Shown here: positions 1-6,018 of the stretch, in pieces
How positions within the stretch are numbered: the stretch's first letter is position 1
Layout of the letters: the number at the start of each line of letters is the position of its first letter
DNA from: Deltaproteobacteria bacterium
GTDB taxonomy: Bacteria > Desulfobacterota > Binatia > Binatales > Binataceae
Assembly (NCBI GenBank): GCA_021780585.1
Contig: JAJXYM010000244.1
Span: forward strand, 1-9,357
DNA length: 9,357 nucleotides
Direction of reading: 5' to 3'
Position numbers and translations under genes: made by a program
Notes under the pieces: model-generated
What the model was told of the DNA's origin: nothing
What the model saw: the letters and a program-made list of their open reading frames with translations, nothing else
The model's database searches: none

Positions 1-6
1 ACTTTT

Positions 7-134
7 GTCATTCTGAGCGGAGGCTGCGAAGTGAAGAATCCCGAGATTCTTCGCTACATCCTTGGCCGCGCTCAGGACAAGCTCAGAGTTTGTGAATTTT
101 TCCGCTGGATTCTCGGGTCCAGCCCGAGAATGAC
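7..134. repeat. Hairpin intergenic repeat, copy 1
   Basis: The element begins GTCATTCTGAGCGG and ends GAGAATGAC, so its ends are inverted GTCAT/ATGAC. It holds two hairpins. One is GAAGAATC (33-40) against GATTCTTC (45-52). The other is ATTCTCGGG (109-117) against CCCGAGAAT (123-131). The last 33 bases (102-134) match 404-436 at all but one position, which shows a dispersed family. Similar hairpin repeats occur between genes in many proteobacteria and related phyla. It has no coding signal. It lies downstream of murJ and could help terminate or stabilise that transcript, but this is inference. Confidence 0.75.
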
Positions 135-249
135 AGGGAAGAGGCGCCCGAGGGTAAGGGAATAGAGGCGCCCGGAGCGAACGGAAAGGAATTGCCCGAG
201 GGTGACGGAACAGAGGCGTCAGGGCGACGGAAATGAATCGTCGGGGGTG
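135..249. repeat. Degenerate ~23-bp tandem array
   Basis: Five head-to-tail units of 22-24 bp can be aligned at 135-156, 157-180, 181-204, 205-226 and 227-249. Each starts A(G/C)GGAA, has a GAGGCGCCCGAG-like core and ends in a G-rich (G)GGTGA-like stretch. Units differ at several positions and there are no unique spacers, so this is not a CRISPR array. It sits between two GTCAT/ATGAC hairpin elements. It has no start codon with a ribosome-binding site and no protein-like translation. Confidence 0.6.
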
Positions 250-277
250 ATGGCATGCGCGCCGCGGCCGCGCCTCC

Positions 278-341
278 GTCATTGCCGGGCTTGACCCGGC
301 AAACCATCGCTTTGGATTCTCGGGTCAAGCCCGCGAATGAC
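278..341. repeat. GTCATT/AATGAC hairpin repeat, copy 2
   Basis: This 64-bp element runs from GTCATT to AATGAC. The first hairpin is TTGCCGGG against CCCGGCAA (282-302). The second is ATTCTCGGGTCAAGCCCGCG, whose right arm carries one mismatch compared with copies 1 and 3. The two different hairpins side by side inside inverted ends match the common GGGCTTGACCCGG type of dispersed repeat. It is non-coding. Confidence 0.75.
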
Positions 342-352
342 AAAAGGGGAAC

Positions 353-436
353 GTCATGCCCGGGTTTGACCCGGGCATCCATGCCGATGACCAGGCCGGC
401 GGACCGCTGGATTCTCGGGTCAAGCCCGAGAATGAC
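353..436. repeat. GTCAT/ATGAC hairpin repeat, copy 3
   Basis: This 84-bp element starts GTCATGCCCGGG and ends GAGAATGAC. The left hairpin is ATGCCCGGG against CCCGGGCAT and the right one is ATTCTCGGG against CCCGAGAAT. The arms are separated by ~37 bases rather than the ~12 of copy 2. Positions 404-436 are nearly identical to 102-134. The right-hand hairpin is the one closest to the murJ stop codon that is still perfect. Confidence 0.75.
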
Positions 437-437
437 T

Positions 438-462
438 ATTCGGGGTCGAGCCTGGGAATGAC
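438..462. repeat. Decayed half repeat
   Basis: The 25 bases from ATTCGGGG to GGGAATGAC look like a degraded copy of the right half of copies 1 and 3: ATTCnnGG, then CnnGGGAATGAC. It directly follows copy 3. Its stem is broken by mismatches. The remaining bases to the murJ stop (463-543) hold nothing I recognise. Confidence 0.5.
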
Positions 463-543
463 GATTTGAGGCCACGCCGGCGCGCGCTTTTGAGATCGAT
501 CCGATGGGCGCGGACCGCGTCGCGTCGCGATGGGCGGATTCGT

Positions 544-2124
544 TCAGTCGCGCGAGGTCGAAGACAGGCGGCCGCGGGCGTAATTCAACAGCCGGTCGAA
601 CTCCGGATCGCGCGCGATCGCCGCCAATCCCAGGTAGACCACGCCGAAGACGAAAATCACCGCCAGCGCCGCGATCCGCCCATGCGAACCGACCACGCGC
701 CACGTCGCGATCGCCGCCGCGCCCGCCGCCAGCGCCATCGCCCATAGCCGCGCCAGATAACGCCAATCGATTCCGGTCCAGCCGATTCGCCGGTTCAGCT
801 CCCGCCGGAGCATCCCGTATTCGATCCACGAGACCACGCCCGCCGACGCGGTCAGTCCCACCACGCCCCATCGCGGCGCCAGTCCGAGCGCGGGCGGCAG
901 CGGAATCGCGCACAGATAACCCAGGATGAACGTCAACGTGACGCGAATCAGCCCGTAGCGAAACGGCGTCCGCGCGTCCGACAGGGCATAGAAGGCCGAG
1001 ATGTAAAGCCGCGCCCGTGAGCCCGCGAGCATCCCGAGCGACAATCCCGCCACCGTCGCCCAGACGTAAACCGAATCCCGCCGCGTGAACTCCCCCGATT
1101 GAAACAGCAGCGCGACGATCCGATCGCCGATCAGAATAAAGGCTGCGCACGACGGCACGATCATGAAGGCGATCTGTTTGACGCCGCTGTTGAGGCGCTC
1201 CCGCAACCGTTCGGCGACGCCGTCGTTCCCGGCCGCCGTCAGCCGCGACATCGACGGCAGTTCCGCCGCCGCCACCGACAGTCCGAACAGGCTGACCGGC
1301 AGGATATAGAGAATTTGCGCGTAATTGATCGCCGCGACCGCGCCGGTCGGCAACAGGCTCGCCAGCACGTTATCGACGTAGCCGCTGATCTGCGCGACCC
1401 CGCGCCCCATCACCACCGGAATAAAATTCCGCAGCACCTGCCGCAGCGCCGCGCGCACCCGGCCAAAGCGGAGCCGGATCCGGCCCATCAGCGGAATCAT
1501 CTGCGGCAATTGCAGCAGAATTTGCAGGATCGAGCCCGCGACCGAGGCCCATGCCGCGTCAACCGCCAGCCGATCCTGCGTAACGCGCGGTCCGTACCAC
1601 GCGAGCGCGCCGATTATCACCAGGTTCCATCCGACCGGAGCGGCGTACGAGGCGAAAAACCGATGATGGCTGTTGAGCACGCCCAGGCACCACGCCGACA
1701 TCACCAGCAGGCCCGCGCCGGGAAACAGAATCTGCACCAGCCGAATCGTCAGTTCGCGTTTGGCGCCATGGAAGCCCGGCGCGATCGCGTCGATCATCCA
1801 GGGCGCGGCGTAAACCCCGAGCAGCACGAAAATTGCAATCGCCAGCGCCATGATCGCGCCCACCGCCCACGCCAGCAGGTCGGCGGTCTCTTCGTCGCCT
1901 TCGCCCAAAAGGCGGCTGTAGACGGGGATGAACGACGCCGAAAGCACGCCCTCGCCAAACAGGTTCTGCAGGATATTGGGAATCCGGAAGCCGGCCTTGA
2001 AGGCGTCGGCGGCGGCCGAATTGCCGAGAAAATGGGCGAAGATGCTCTCGCGAACCAGTCCCGCGATTCGGCTCAGCAGAATTCCCGCCGCGACCAGCCC
2101 GGCGAGATTCGAGCTGTAGCGCAG
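544..2124 (-). CDS. Lipid II flippase MurJ (MviN family)
   Basis: Integral inner-membrane MOP-family transporter that flips lipid II for peptidoglycan synthesis. The frame reads SRIAGLVRES, AAADAFKAGFRIPN, LFGEGVLSASFIPVYSRLL and later ILPVSLFGLSVAAAELPSMS, all characteristic of MurJ, with many hydrophobic segments. By alignment from memory with E. coli MurJ, R18, R24 and D39 are kept (codons at 2070, 2052, 2007), but R52 is Gln (1968-1966) and R270 is Ile (1314-1312). The 5' end is uncertain. The frame is open from a TAA at 2256-2254 and has no ATG, GTG or TTG before GTG 1947-1945, which would remove the conserved first ~59 residues. I place the start at CTG 2124 because that gives an E. coli-like N-terminus and 526 aa. 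A GTC at 2196, ten bases after AGGAG (2211-2207), is the alternative. The next gene is divergent. Confidence 0.93.
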   Translation of the reverse strand: MRYSSNLAGLVAAGILLSRIAGLVRESIFAHFLGNSAAADAFKAGFRIPNILQNLFGEGVLSASFIPVYSRLLGEGDEETADLLAWAVGAIMALAIAIFVLLGVYAAPWMIDAIAPGFHGAKRELTIRLVQILFPGAGLLVMSAWCLGVLNSHHRFFASYAAPVGWNLVIIGALAWYGPRVTQDRLAVDAAWASVAGSILQILLQLPQMIPLMGRIRLRFGRVRAALRQVLRNFIPVVMGRGVAQISGYVDNVLASLLPTGAVAAINYAQILYILPVSLFGLSVAAAELPSMSRLTAAGNDGVAERLRERLNSGVKQIAFMIVPSCAAFILIGDRIVALLFQSGEFTRRDSVYVWATVAGLSLGMLAGSRARLYISAFYALSDARTPFRYGLIRVTLTFILGYLCAIPLPPALGLAPRWGVVGLTASAGVVSWIEYGMLRRELNRRIGWTGIDWRYLARLWAMALAAGAAAIATWRVVGSHGRIAALAVIFVFGVVYLGLAAIARDPEFDRLLNYARGRLSSTSRD

Positions 2125-2230
2125 TTCGCGCCGGCGCGGCCGCGGCGGCGCCGCGGGCGCGGGCGGTCGTTCCTCGTGTGGACGGTGGTTCGCGACGGCC
2201 GGGGATCTCCTGCGGGATCGATCGCGCCCA

Positions 2231-2236
2231 AGTATA
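2231..2236 (-). promoter_or_regulatory. Candidate -10 box for murJ
   Basis: On the minus strand GCTATACTTGG holds TATACT at 2236-2231. It lies ~110 bases upstream of the first conserved MurJ codons and just upstream of an AGGAG ribosome-binding motif (2211-2207). I see no clear -35 box. The order box, AGGAG, reading frame supports a MurJ start near 2196 or further in, and argues against the internal GTG at 1947. Confidence 0.4.
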
Positions 2237-2354
2237 GCGAGCCCCGCCCCCGCTTACAGCAATCGCAGCGTCGGCCACGATTCACCCGCGATTGATTGTA
2301 GATGTCTCCGCTTGCTTGGCCTCCCAGCTATGGTGAAAGGGCCGTAACCTCTTT

Positions 2355-2360
2355 TATGAT
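2355..2360 (+). promoter_or_regulatory. Weak candidate -10 box for the propeller gene
   Basis: TATGAT at 2355-2360 lies in a short AT-richer patch in the murJ/propeller divergent region, ~90 bases before the ATG at 2452. There is no recognisable -35 box. A short inverted repeat (AGCCG 2390-2394, CGGCT 2401-2405) follows in the presumed leader. The remainder of 2237-2451 shows nothing else I can support. Confidence 0.25.
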
Positions 2361-2451
2361 TATGCGAGGCGAATAAATCCAGCGGGCTGAGCCGTCGGAT
2401 CGGCTGGGCCGGCATCGCAATCGCAATACCCATTCCGCCGAGCGAGATTGG

Positions 2452-4470
2452 ATGGACAAGATAAAACGTACTCTCGATGCTGCGCGGATTGCAGTTGCGG
2501 TTCTAGCCGTGGTCTCCGGGACAGCGCTGGGTGCGCAAATCAAGGTGCGGTGCGCCAAGCCGTCGATGGTGAACTGGCCGATGTTGCAGCATGATCCCGC
2601 TCATAGCGGTCGAAGTCAGGTCAATTCCGACGCCAATCCAGGTCACGAGAAGTGGGAATTCGTGAATGATGAAGATGGCGCGAACGCCTTCTCTGCGCCG
2701 GTCGTCGGCGCTGATGGAGTGATCTACGTCGCCTCCGACTATCTGTATGCGCTTAATCCGGACGGCAAGTTGAAATGGAAACTGAATGTCGAGGCTTTTA
2801 ATGCCGCGCCTGCGGTTGGCGCTGACGGAACGATCTATGTAGGAGGCGAGGACGACGATTTAACCTGTATGTTCGCCGTCAGCCCGAACGGCGCGCGAAA
2901 ATGGAAGTTCAAAACTGCAAACGTCAATCCGGAAGTTACCTCCGCGCCGGTCGTCGGTGATGACGGAACCATCTATTTCGGATCTCGCGTCTACGCCTAC
3001 AAGCGCAATCCCCGTACCGGCATTTACGACGTCCTGGCAAAGTTGACCGGCTCCCTGTATGCCCTTGCGCCCGACGGCAAGCTCAAATGGCGGTTCCCGG
3101 TCGATGGCTCGATCGACTCCGCGCCTGCCGTTCATGATGGAACTGTTTATTTTGGCTCCCGTGACCACAATCTCTACGCGCTCAGTCCGGCGGGCAAGCT
3201 CAAGTGGAAGTTTGCTACCGGCGGTCAGGTGCATGGAGCTCCGTCGATCGCCGCGAATGGCGTAATTTATGTCGGTTCGGACGATCGCCACATTTATGCG
3301 ATGAATCCTGACGGCGTGCTCAGATGGAAGTTCCGCACCGGCGATTCCGTCGATTCCGGGCCGGCGATCGGCGCCGACGGCACGATTTACGTTGGCGCTT
3401 GGGACGGCATTCTCTATGCGATGAATCCTGACGGCAAAAGCAAGTGGAAGTTTGCCACCGGCAACGACGTGTTCGCGTCGCCCGCGATTGGCGCGGACGG
3501 CGTCGTCTATATTGGCGGTTCCTCAGCGAACGGAAAGCTCTACGCGGTCAGCTCGACCGGGGTTCTGAAATGGGCGTTCGCAACCGACGGCCCGATGCTC
3601 GAATCACCGGCCATCGGCCCCGACGGCACAGTTTACGCCACTTCCTATTTCTCGGCGGTCCAGTACGGGCTATGCGCGACCGTCTACGCCATTGGTACGG
3701 TGGGTCATGCCGTTCCTTCGACCGGCGCGCTCCCCGCGGTACAGCTCGGCGACGAGTCGCTCAAGATGGACAGTTTGACCACGCCCGCGAACTGGAAACT
3801 CTACCATAATCCCGCTTCCGGTCTCTCTTTCCGCTATCCGCCTTTCGTTCGAGTCAGTGAGCCAAGCGAACGGCAACTCGACGCGCGCCGGTCCGCCCTG
3901 TCGTCCCAGCAAAACCTGAGCGCCAAGGTGGATCTCGGATATCGCGGACGTTGGGCGGAAGATGGTTTGCTCAGTTTCGAGCTATACGACCATCTCACGT
4001 CGGATCAGATTGCTGCGGAACGCCGGGATCTCGGTGGCTGCGGATATGCGCACCATCTAAAGATTGCCGGCCGCCAGGCTCTCGCCTGCGCGGATTGCAC
4101 GGCAGTCTGCTGGTGGACCATTTATCTTTTTGCGCCCGGAGAGGAATTACAGATCGCGCCGATGCCACTGGTAAATGGCGATGATGCGGTTTGGCCGATC
4201 GACGGTATGGAAAAGCGTTTCCTGGAGTTGATGATCATCAGATCAGTGCGATGGGATCCCCCGAAGGACCGGCGAGCCCCGGCAACCCGGACCGCGCCAA
4301 AGCGGGCAGCTAGGCTCGCTATCGGGATCGAGCTTGCCTCATCATGCCGACGGAGTTACGACGCGAGCGAATCCGCCCGCCGCGATCGCCCGCGCGACCG
4401 TCGAGCCCAGCGCCTCAGCCAGACGCGCCGCCGTTGCATCCTCGCCATGAATCAAATCTGTCACCGTTGA
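2452..4470 (+). CDS. Secreted PQQ-like beta-propeller protein
   Basis: A 672-aa protein likely exported to the periplasm. Residues 1-28 form a signal peptide (basic start, hydrophobic core, TALGA cleavage-type end). WPMLQHDPAHSGRS (~42-55) is the usual opening of PQQ-like propellers. Eight blades of ~40 residues follow to ~415, with the pattern PAIGADGTIYVGS, LYAMNPDGK, WKFATG. Whether it binds PQQ or is a scaffold or sensor cannot be told; no dehydrogenase partner is nearby. Residues ~441-603 form a separate domain (SGLSFRYPPF, a Cys-rich CADCTAVCWW segment, IIRSVRW end) that I cannot name; the YP near its start recalls PsbP-like lipoprotein domains. Residues ~604-672 are Arg/Ala/Ser-rich and out of character, and overlap a minus-strand remnant, so the true C-terminus may have been lost. 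Start: ATG with a weak GAGCGAG upstream. By eye it is less GC-rich than its neighbours. Confidence 0.85.
   Translation: MDKIKRTLDAARIAVAVLAVVSGTALGAQIKVRCAKPSMVNWPMLQHDPAHSGRSQVNSDANPGHEKWEFVNDEDGANAFSAPVVGADGVIYVASDYLYALNPDGKLKWKLNVEAFNAAPAVGADGTIYVGGEDDDLTCMFAVSPNGARKWKFKTANVNPEVTSAPVVGDDGTIYFGSRVYAYKRNPRTGIYDVLAKLTGSLYALAPDGKLKWRFPVDGSIDSAPAVHDGTVYFGSRDHNLYALSPAGKLKWKFATGGQVHGAPSIAANGVIYVGSDDRHIYAMNPDGVLRWKFRTGDSVDSGPAIGADGTIYVGAWDGILYAMNPDGKSKWKFATGNDVFASPAIGADGVVYIGGSSANGKLYAVSSTGVLKWAFATDGPMLESPAIGPDGTVYATSYFSAVQYGLCATVYAIGTVGHAVPSTGALPAVQLGDESLKMDSLTTPANWKLYHNPASGLSFRYPPFVRVSEPSERQLDARRSALSSQQNLSAKVDLGYRGRWAEDGLLSFELYDHLTSDQIAAERRDLGGCGYAHHLKIAGRQALACADCTAVCWWTIYLFAPGEELQIAPMPLVNGDDAVWPIDGMEKRFLELMIIRSVRWDPPKDRRAPATRTAPKRAARLAIGIELASSCRRSYDASESARRDRPRDRRAQRLSQTRRRCILAMNQICHR
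4342..4464 (-). pseudogene. 5' remnant of an unidentified gene
   Basis: On the minus strand a GTG at 4464 opens a 40-aa frame starting VTDLIHGEDATAARLAEALG and continuing through ARAIAAGGFARVV to a stop at 4342. It has typical high-GC codon use and reads like the amphipathic first helix and first strand of a globular enzyme. Its Ala-rich helix followed by a GFARVV strand is reminiscent of the N-terminus of 6-phosphogluconolactonase. The expected SGGSTP motif does not follow, so this name is only a guess. It lies antisense to the odd tail of the propeller gene. I read it as a gene cut off after its first ~38 codons by a rearrangement. Confidence 0.35.
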
Positions 4471-4475
4471 GTCCC

Positions 4476-4584
4476 CATCCTTCGGCGACGCTTGGGACAG
4501 GCTCGGCGGTGCGCCAATGTCACTCCGTTGGGTGGGGTTTCGGCAACCAGCAAAGCGTGCGACTCGGCAGTCGTCCTGAGCGGC
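4476..4584. repeat. Decayed distant copy of the window-start repeat
   Basis: Two blocks resemble the element at 7-134. CATCCTTCGGCGACGCTTGG and the following ACAGGCTCGG (4476-4506) align with CATCCTTGGCCGCGCTCAGG and ACAAGCTCAG (57-86). GTCGTCCTGAGCGG (4570-4583) aligns with GTCATTCTGAGCGG (7-20). Block order is inverted relative to copy 1, so this is a mosaic or rearranged copy. It lies just beyond the gene remnant and the presumed breakpoint. Confidence 0.4.
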
Positions 4585-4652
4585 GGGTTCACAAGGCGCT
4601 CGACCTGCGCCAATCGGACGCCGATGTTCCGGAAATGGCGCGAACGGGCGTG

Positions 4653-4722
4653 AGATGGCGCCATCTGACGCGGAACTGATGTGATCGGGCGCCAGCGGGC
4701 GCCTCGGGCATGAAAAGGCGCC
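4653..4722. repeat. Cluster of GGCGCC palindromes
   Basis: AGATGGCGCCATCT (4653-4666) is a perfect 14-bp palindrome. GGCGCC recurs at 4688-4693, 4698-4703 and 4717-4722, giving four copies in 65 bp. The wider stretch 4585-4820 before hemW has no credible gene on either strand and is otherwise plain GC-rich sequence. Function is unknown; it could be an old tandem array or a regulatory zone. Confidence 0.35.
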
Positions 4723-4820
4723 AAGAGAAAAGCGCCGGCTGGGGTGGCGATAGGGGGCGCGAGCGGACATCGATGCGGCGTCGCGGGACCTGAAGGAGCG
4801 CCGCGGGCCGTCACCGGGCG

Positions 4821-4829
4821 TGCTATGAT
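4821..4829 (+). promoter_or_regulatory. Extended -10 promoter of hemW
   Basis: TGCTATGAT gives an extended TGn motif plus TATGAT (4824-4829). No -35 box is visible at the usual distance, as expected for extended -10 promoters. Transcription would begin near 4836, only ~6 bases before the ATG at 4842, so the mRNA would be almost leaderless. The same TGCTAT(A/G)ATTGCG string occurs before the response regulator gene at 9169-9181. Confidence 0.5.
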
Positions 4830-4841
4830 TGCGACGCGACG

Positions 4842-5996
4842 ATGACGTTTTCGCTTTACGTTCATATTCCGTGGTGCCGCGCCAAATGCCCCTATTGCGA
4901 CTTCAATTCGCATGCGGCGGCCGCCTGGCCGGAAGACGCTTACGTCGGCGCGCTAATCGCCGAGATGGGCGCGCGGGCCGCGAATCCGGCGTGGGCGGGA
5001 GCGACGATCGCGACCGTGTTCTTCGGCGGCGGCACGCCGTCGCTCTTCGACCCGCGCTCGATCGGTCGCATCCTCGCCGCCGCCGCGCGTCAATTCGGGC
5101 TCGATGCGGACGCCGAAATCACGCTGGAAGCGAATCCCGGCACCGTCGATTTGCCGAAGCTGGCCGGATTTCGCGCGGCCGGGGTCAATCGCGTCAGCTT
5201 CGGCGCGCAATCGTTCGATCCGGCGACGCTGCGCTTTCTTGGACGTATCCATGGCCCCGAAGAGACTCGCGCGGCTGTCCACGCCGCCCATCGGGCCGGC
5301 TTCGATCGGCTCAATCTCGACCTGATTTTCGCTGTGCCGGGCCAGTCCGTCGCGGACGTTATGCGTGACCTCGACGCGGTCTGTGCGCTCGAACCGGACC
5401 ACGTCTCGGCCTACAACCTGACCTTCGAGGAAGGTACCGCGTTTTTCACCGAGATGCGGCGCGGGCGGATTCGGCCACTGCCGTCGGACGATCAGGCCGC
5501 GATGTACGCGGCGGTTCGCGAAGAGCTGCCGCAGCGCGGCTACGCGATGTATGAAATCTCCAATTATGCGAATCCCGGCCATGAATCGCGCCACAATCTG
5601 ACCTACTGGCGGGCCGAAAGTTATCTCGGAATCGGCGCCGGAGCGCATAGCTTCGCCCGCGATTTGGCGAGTCCGGGCGGCCGGCGATGGTGGAATGAGC
5701 GGATGCCGGCGAAGTATCTCGCGGCGGTGCAAACGAACGGATTGGCCGAGGTTGGCGCGGAGACGATCGATGCGCGCGTCGCGGCGGGGGAGTTCGTCTT
5801 TCTGAATCTGCGCCTGCGCGCGGGCTTTTCGATCGATCAATTCAAACATCGTTTCAATCGGCCAATCGAGGAATTCTTCGGCGCCGGACTCGACCGGCTG
5901 ATCGGCGACGGTCTGCTGAGTCGCGACGATGACCGTCTGCGGCTGACCGATCGCGGCCTCGAACTGGCCGACTCGGTCTTCGCCGAATTCGTCTGA
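4842..5996 (+). CDS. hemW: Radical SAM heme chaperone HemW
   Basis: A 384-aa protein of usual family length. It starts MTFSLYVHIPWCRAKCPYC, with the radical SAM cysteines C12, C16 and C19 that hold the 4Fe-4S cluster. GGGTPS (62-67) is the SAM-binding loop. HNLTYW (251-256) is the HNxxYW signature that marks HemW, as opposed to true HemN coproporphyrinogen dehydrogenase. A C-terminal winged-helix-like HemN_C region follows. HemW binds heme and passes it to target proteins of the respiratory chain; it is cytoplasmic. The ATG is preceded by no Shine-Dalgarno motif, but by a -10 box at 4824-4829. The gene stands alone and converges on lysS, with 15 bases between stop codons. Confidence 0.95.
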   Translation: MTFSLYVHIPWCRAKCPYCDFNSHAAAAWPEDAYVGALIAEMGARAANPAWAGATIATVFFGGGTPSLFDPRSIGRILAAAARQFGLDADAEITLEANPGTVDLPKLAGFRAAGVNRVSFGAQSFDPATLRFLGRIHGPEETRAAVHAAHRAGFDRLNLDLIFAVPGQSVADVMRDLDAVCALEPDHVSAYNLTFEEGTAFFTEMRRGRIRPLPSDDQAAMYAAVREELPQRGYAMYEISNYANPGHESRHNLTYWRAESYLGIGAGAHSFARDLASPGGRRWWNERMPAKYLAAVQTNGLAEVGAETIDARVAAGEFVFLNLRLRAGFSIDQFKHRFNRPIEEFFGAGLDRLIGDGLLSRDDDRLRLTDRGLELADSVFAEFV

Positions 5997-6018
5997 ATTG
6001 GCTTTATCCGCTCAATTC
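5995..6018. terminator. Weak inverted repeat between convergent genes
   Basis: GAATTG (5995-6000) pairs with CAATTC (6013-6018) around a 12-base loop at the hemW/lysS convergent junction. The 6-bp stem overlaps both stop codons. It has no T-tract on either strand, so intrinsic termination is doubtful. No better terminator is visible in the 15-bp gap. Confidence 0.2.

Noticed and set aside
135..249. CRISPR array
   Set aside because: Units follow each other without spacers, are degenerate and have no cas genes nearby.
255..461. Plus-strand 68-aa frame in the repeat cluster
   Set aside because: It only translates the hairpin repeats (LPGLTRQ, LDSRVKPAND) and has no ribosome-binding site.
83..1150. 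Minus-strand 355-aa frame spanning the repeats and the end of murJ
   Set aside because: Out of frame with murJ, and includes translated hairpin repeats.
1099..2295. Long plus-strand frame (398 aa) across murJ
   Set aside because: It is antisense to murJ, rich in Arg, Gln, His and Pro with no domain, as expected for the opposite strand of GC-rich coding DNA.
4953..5849. Minus-strand 298-aa frame inside hemW
   Set aside because: Shadow of hemW; no recognisable motif and Arg-rich composition.
4842..5996. Naming the gene hemN (coproporphyrinogen III dehydrogenase)
   Set aside because: The protein is short, has CxxxCxYC directly at the N-terminus and the HNxxYW signature, all typical of HemW.
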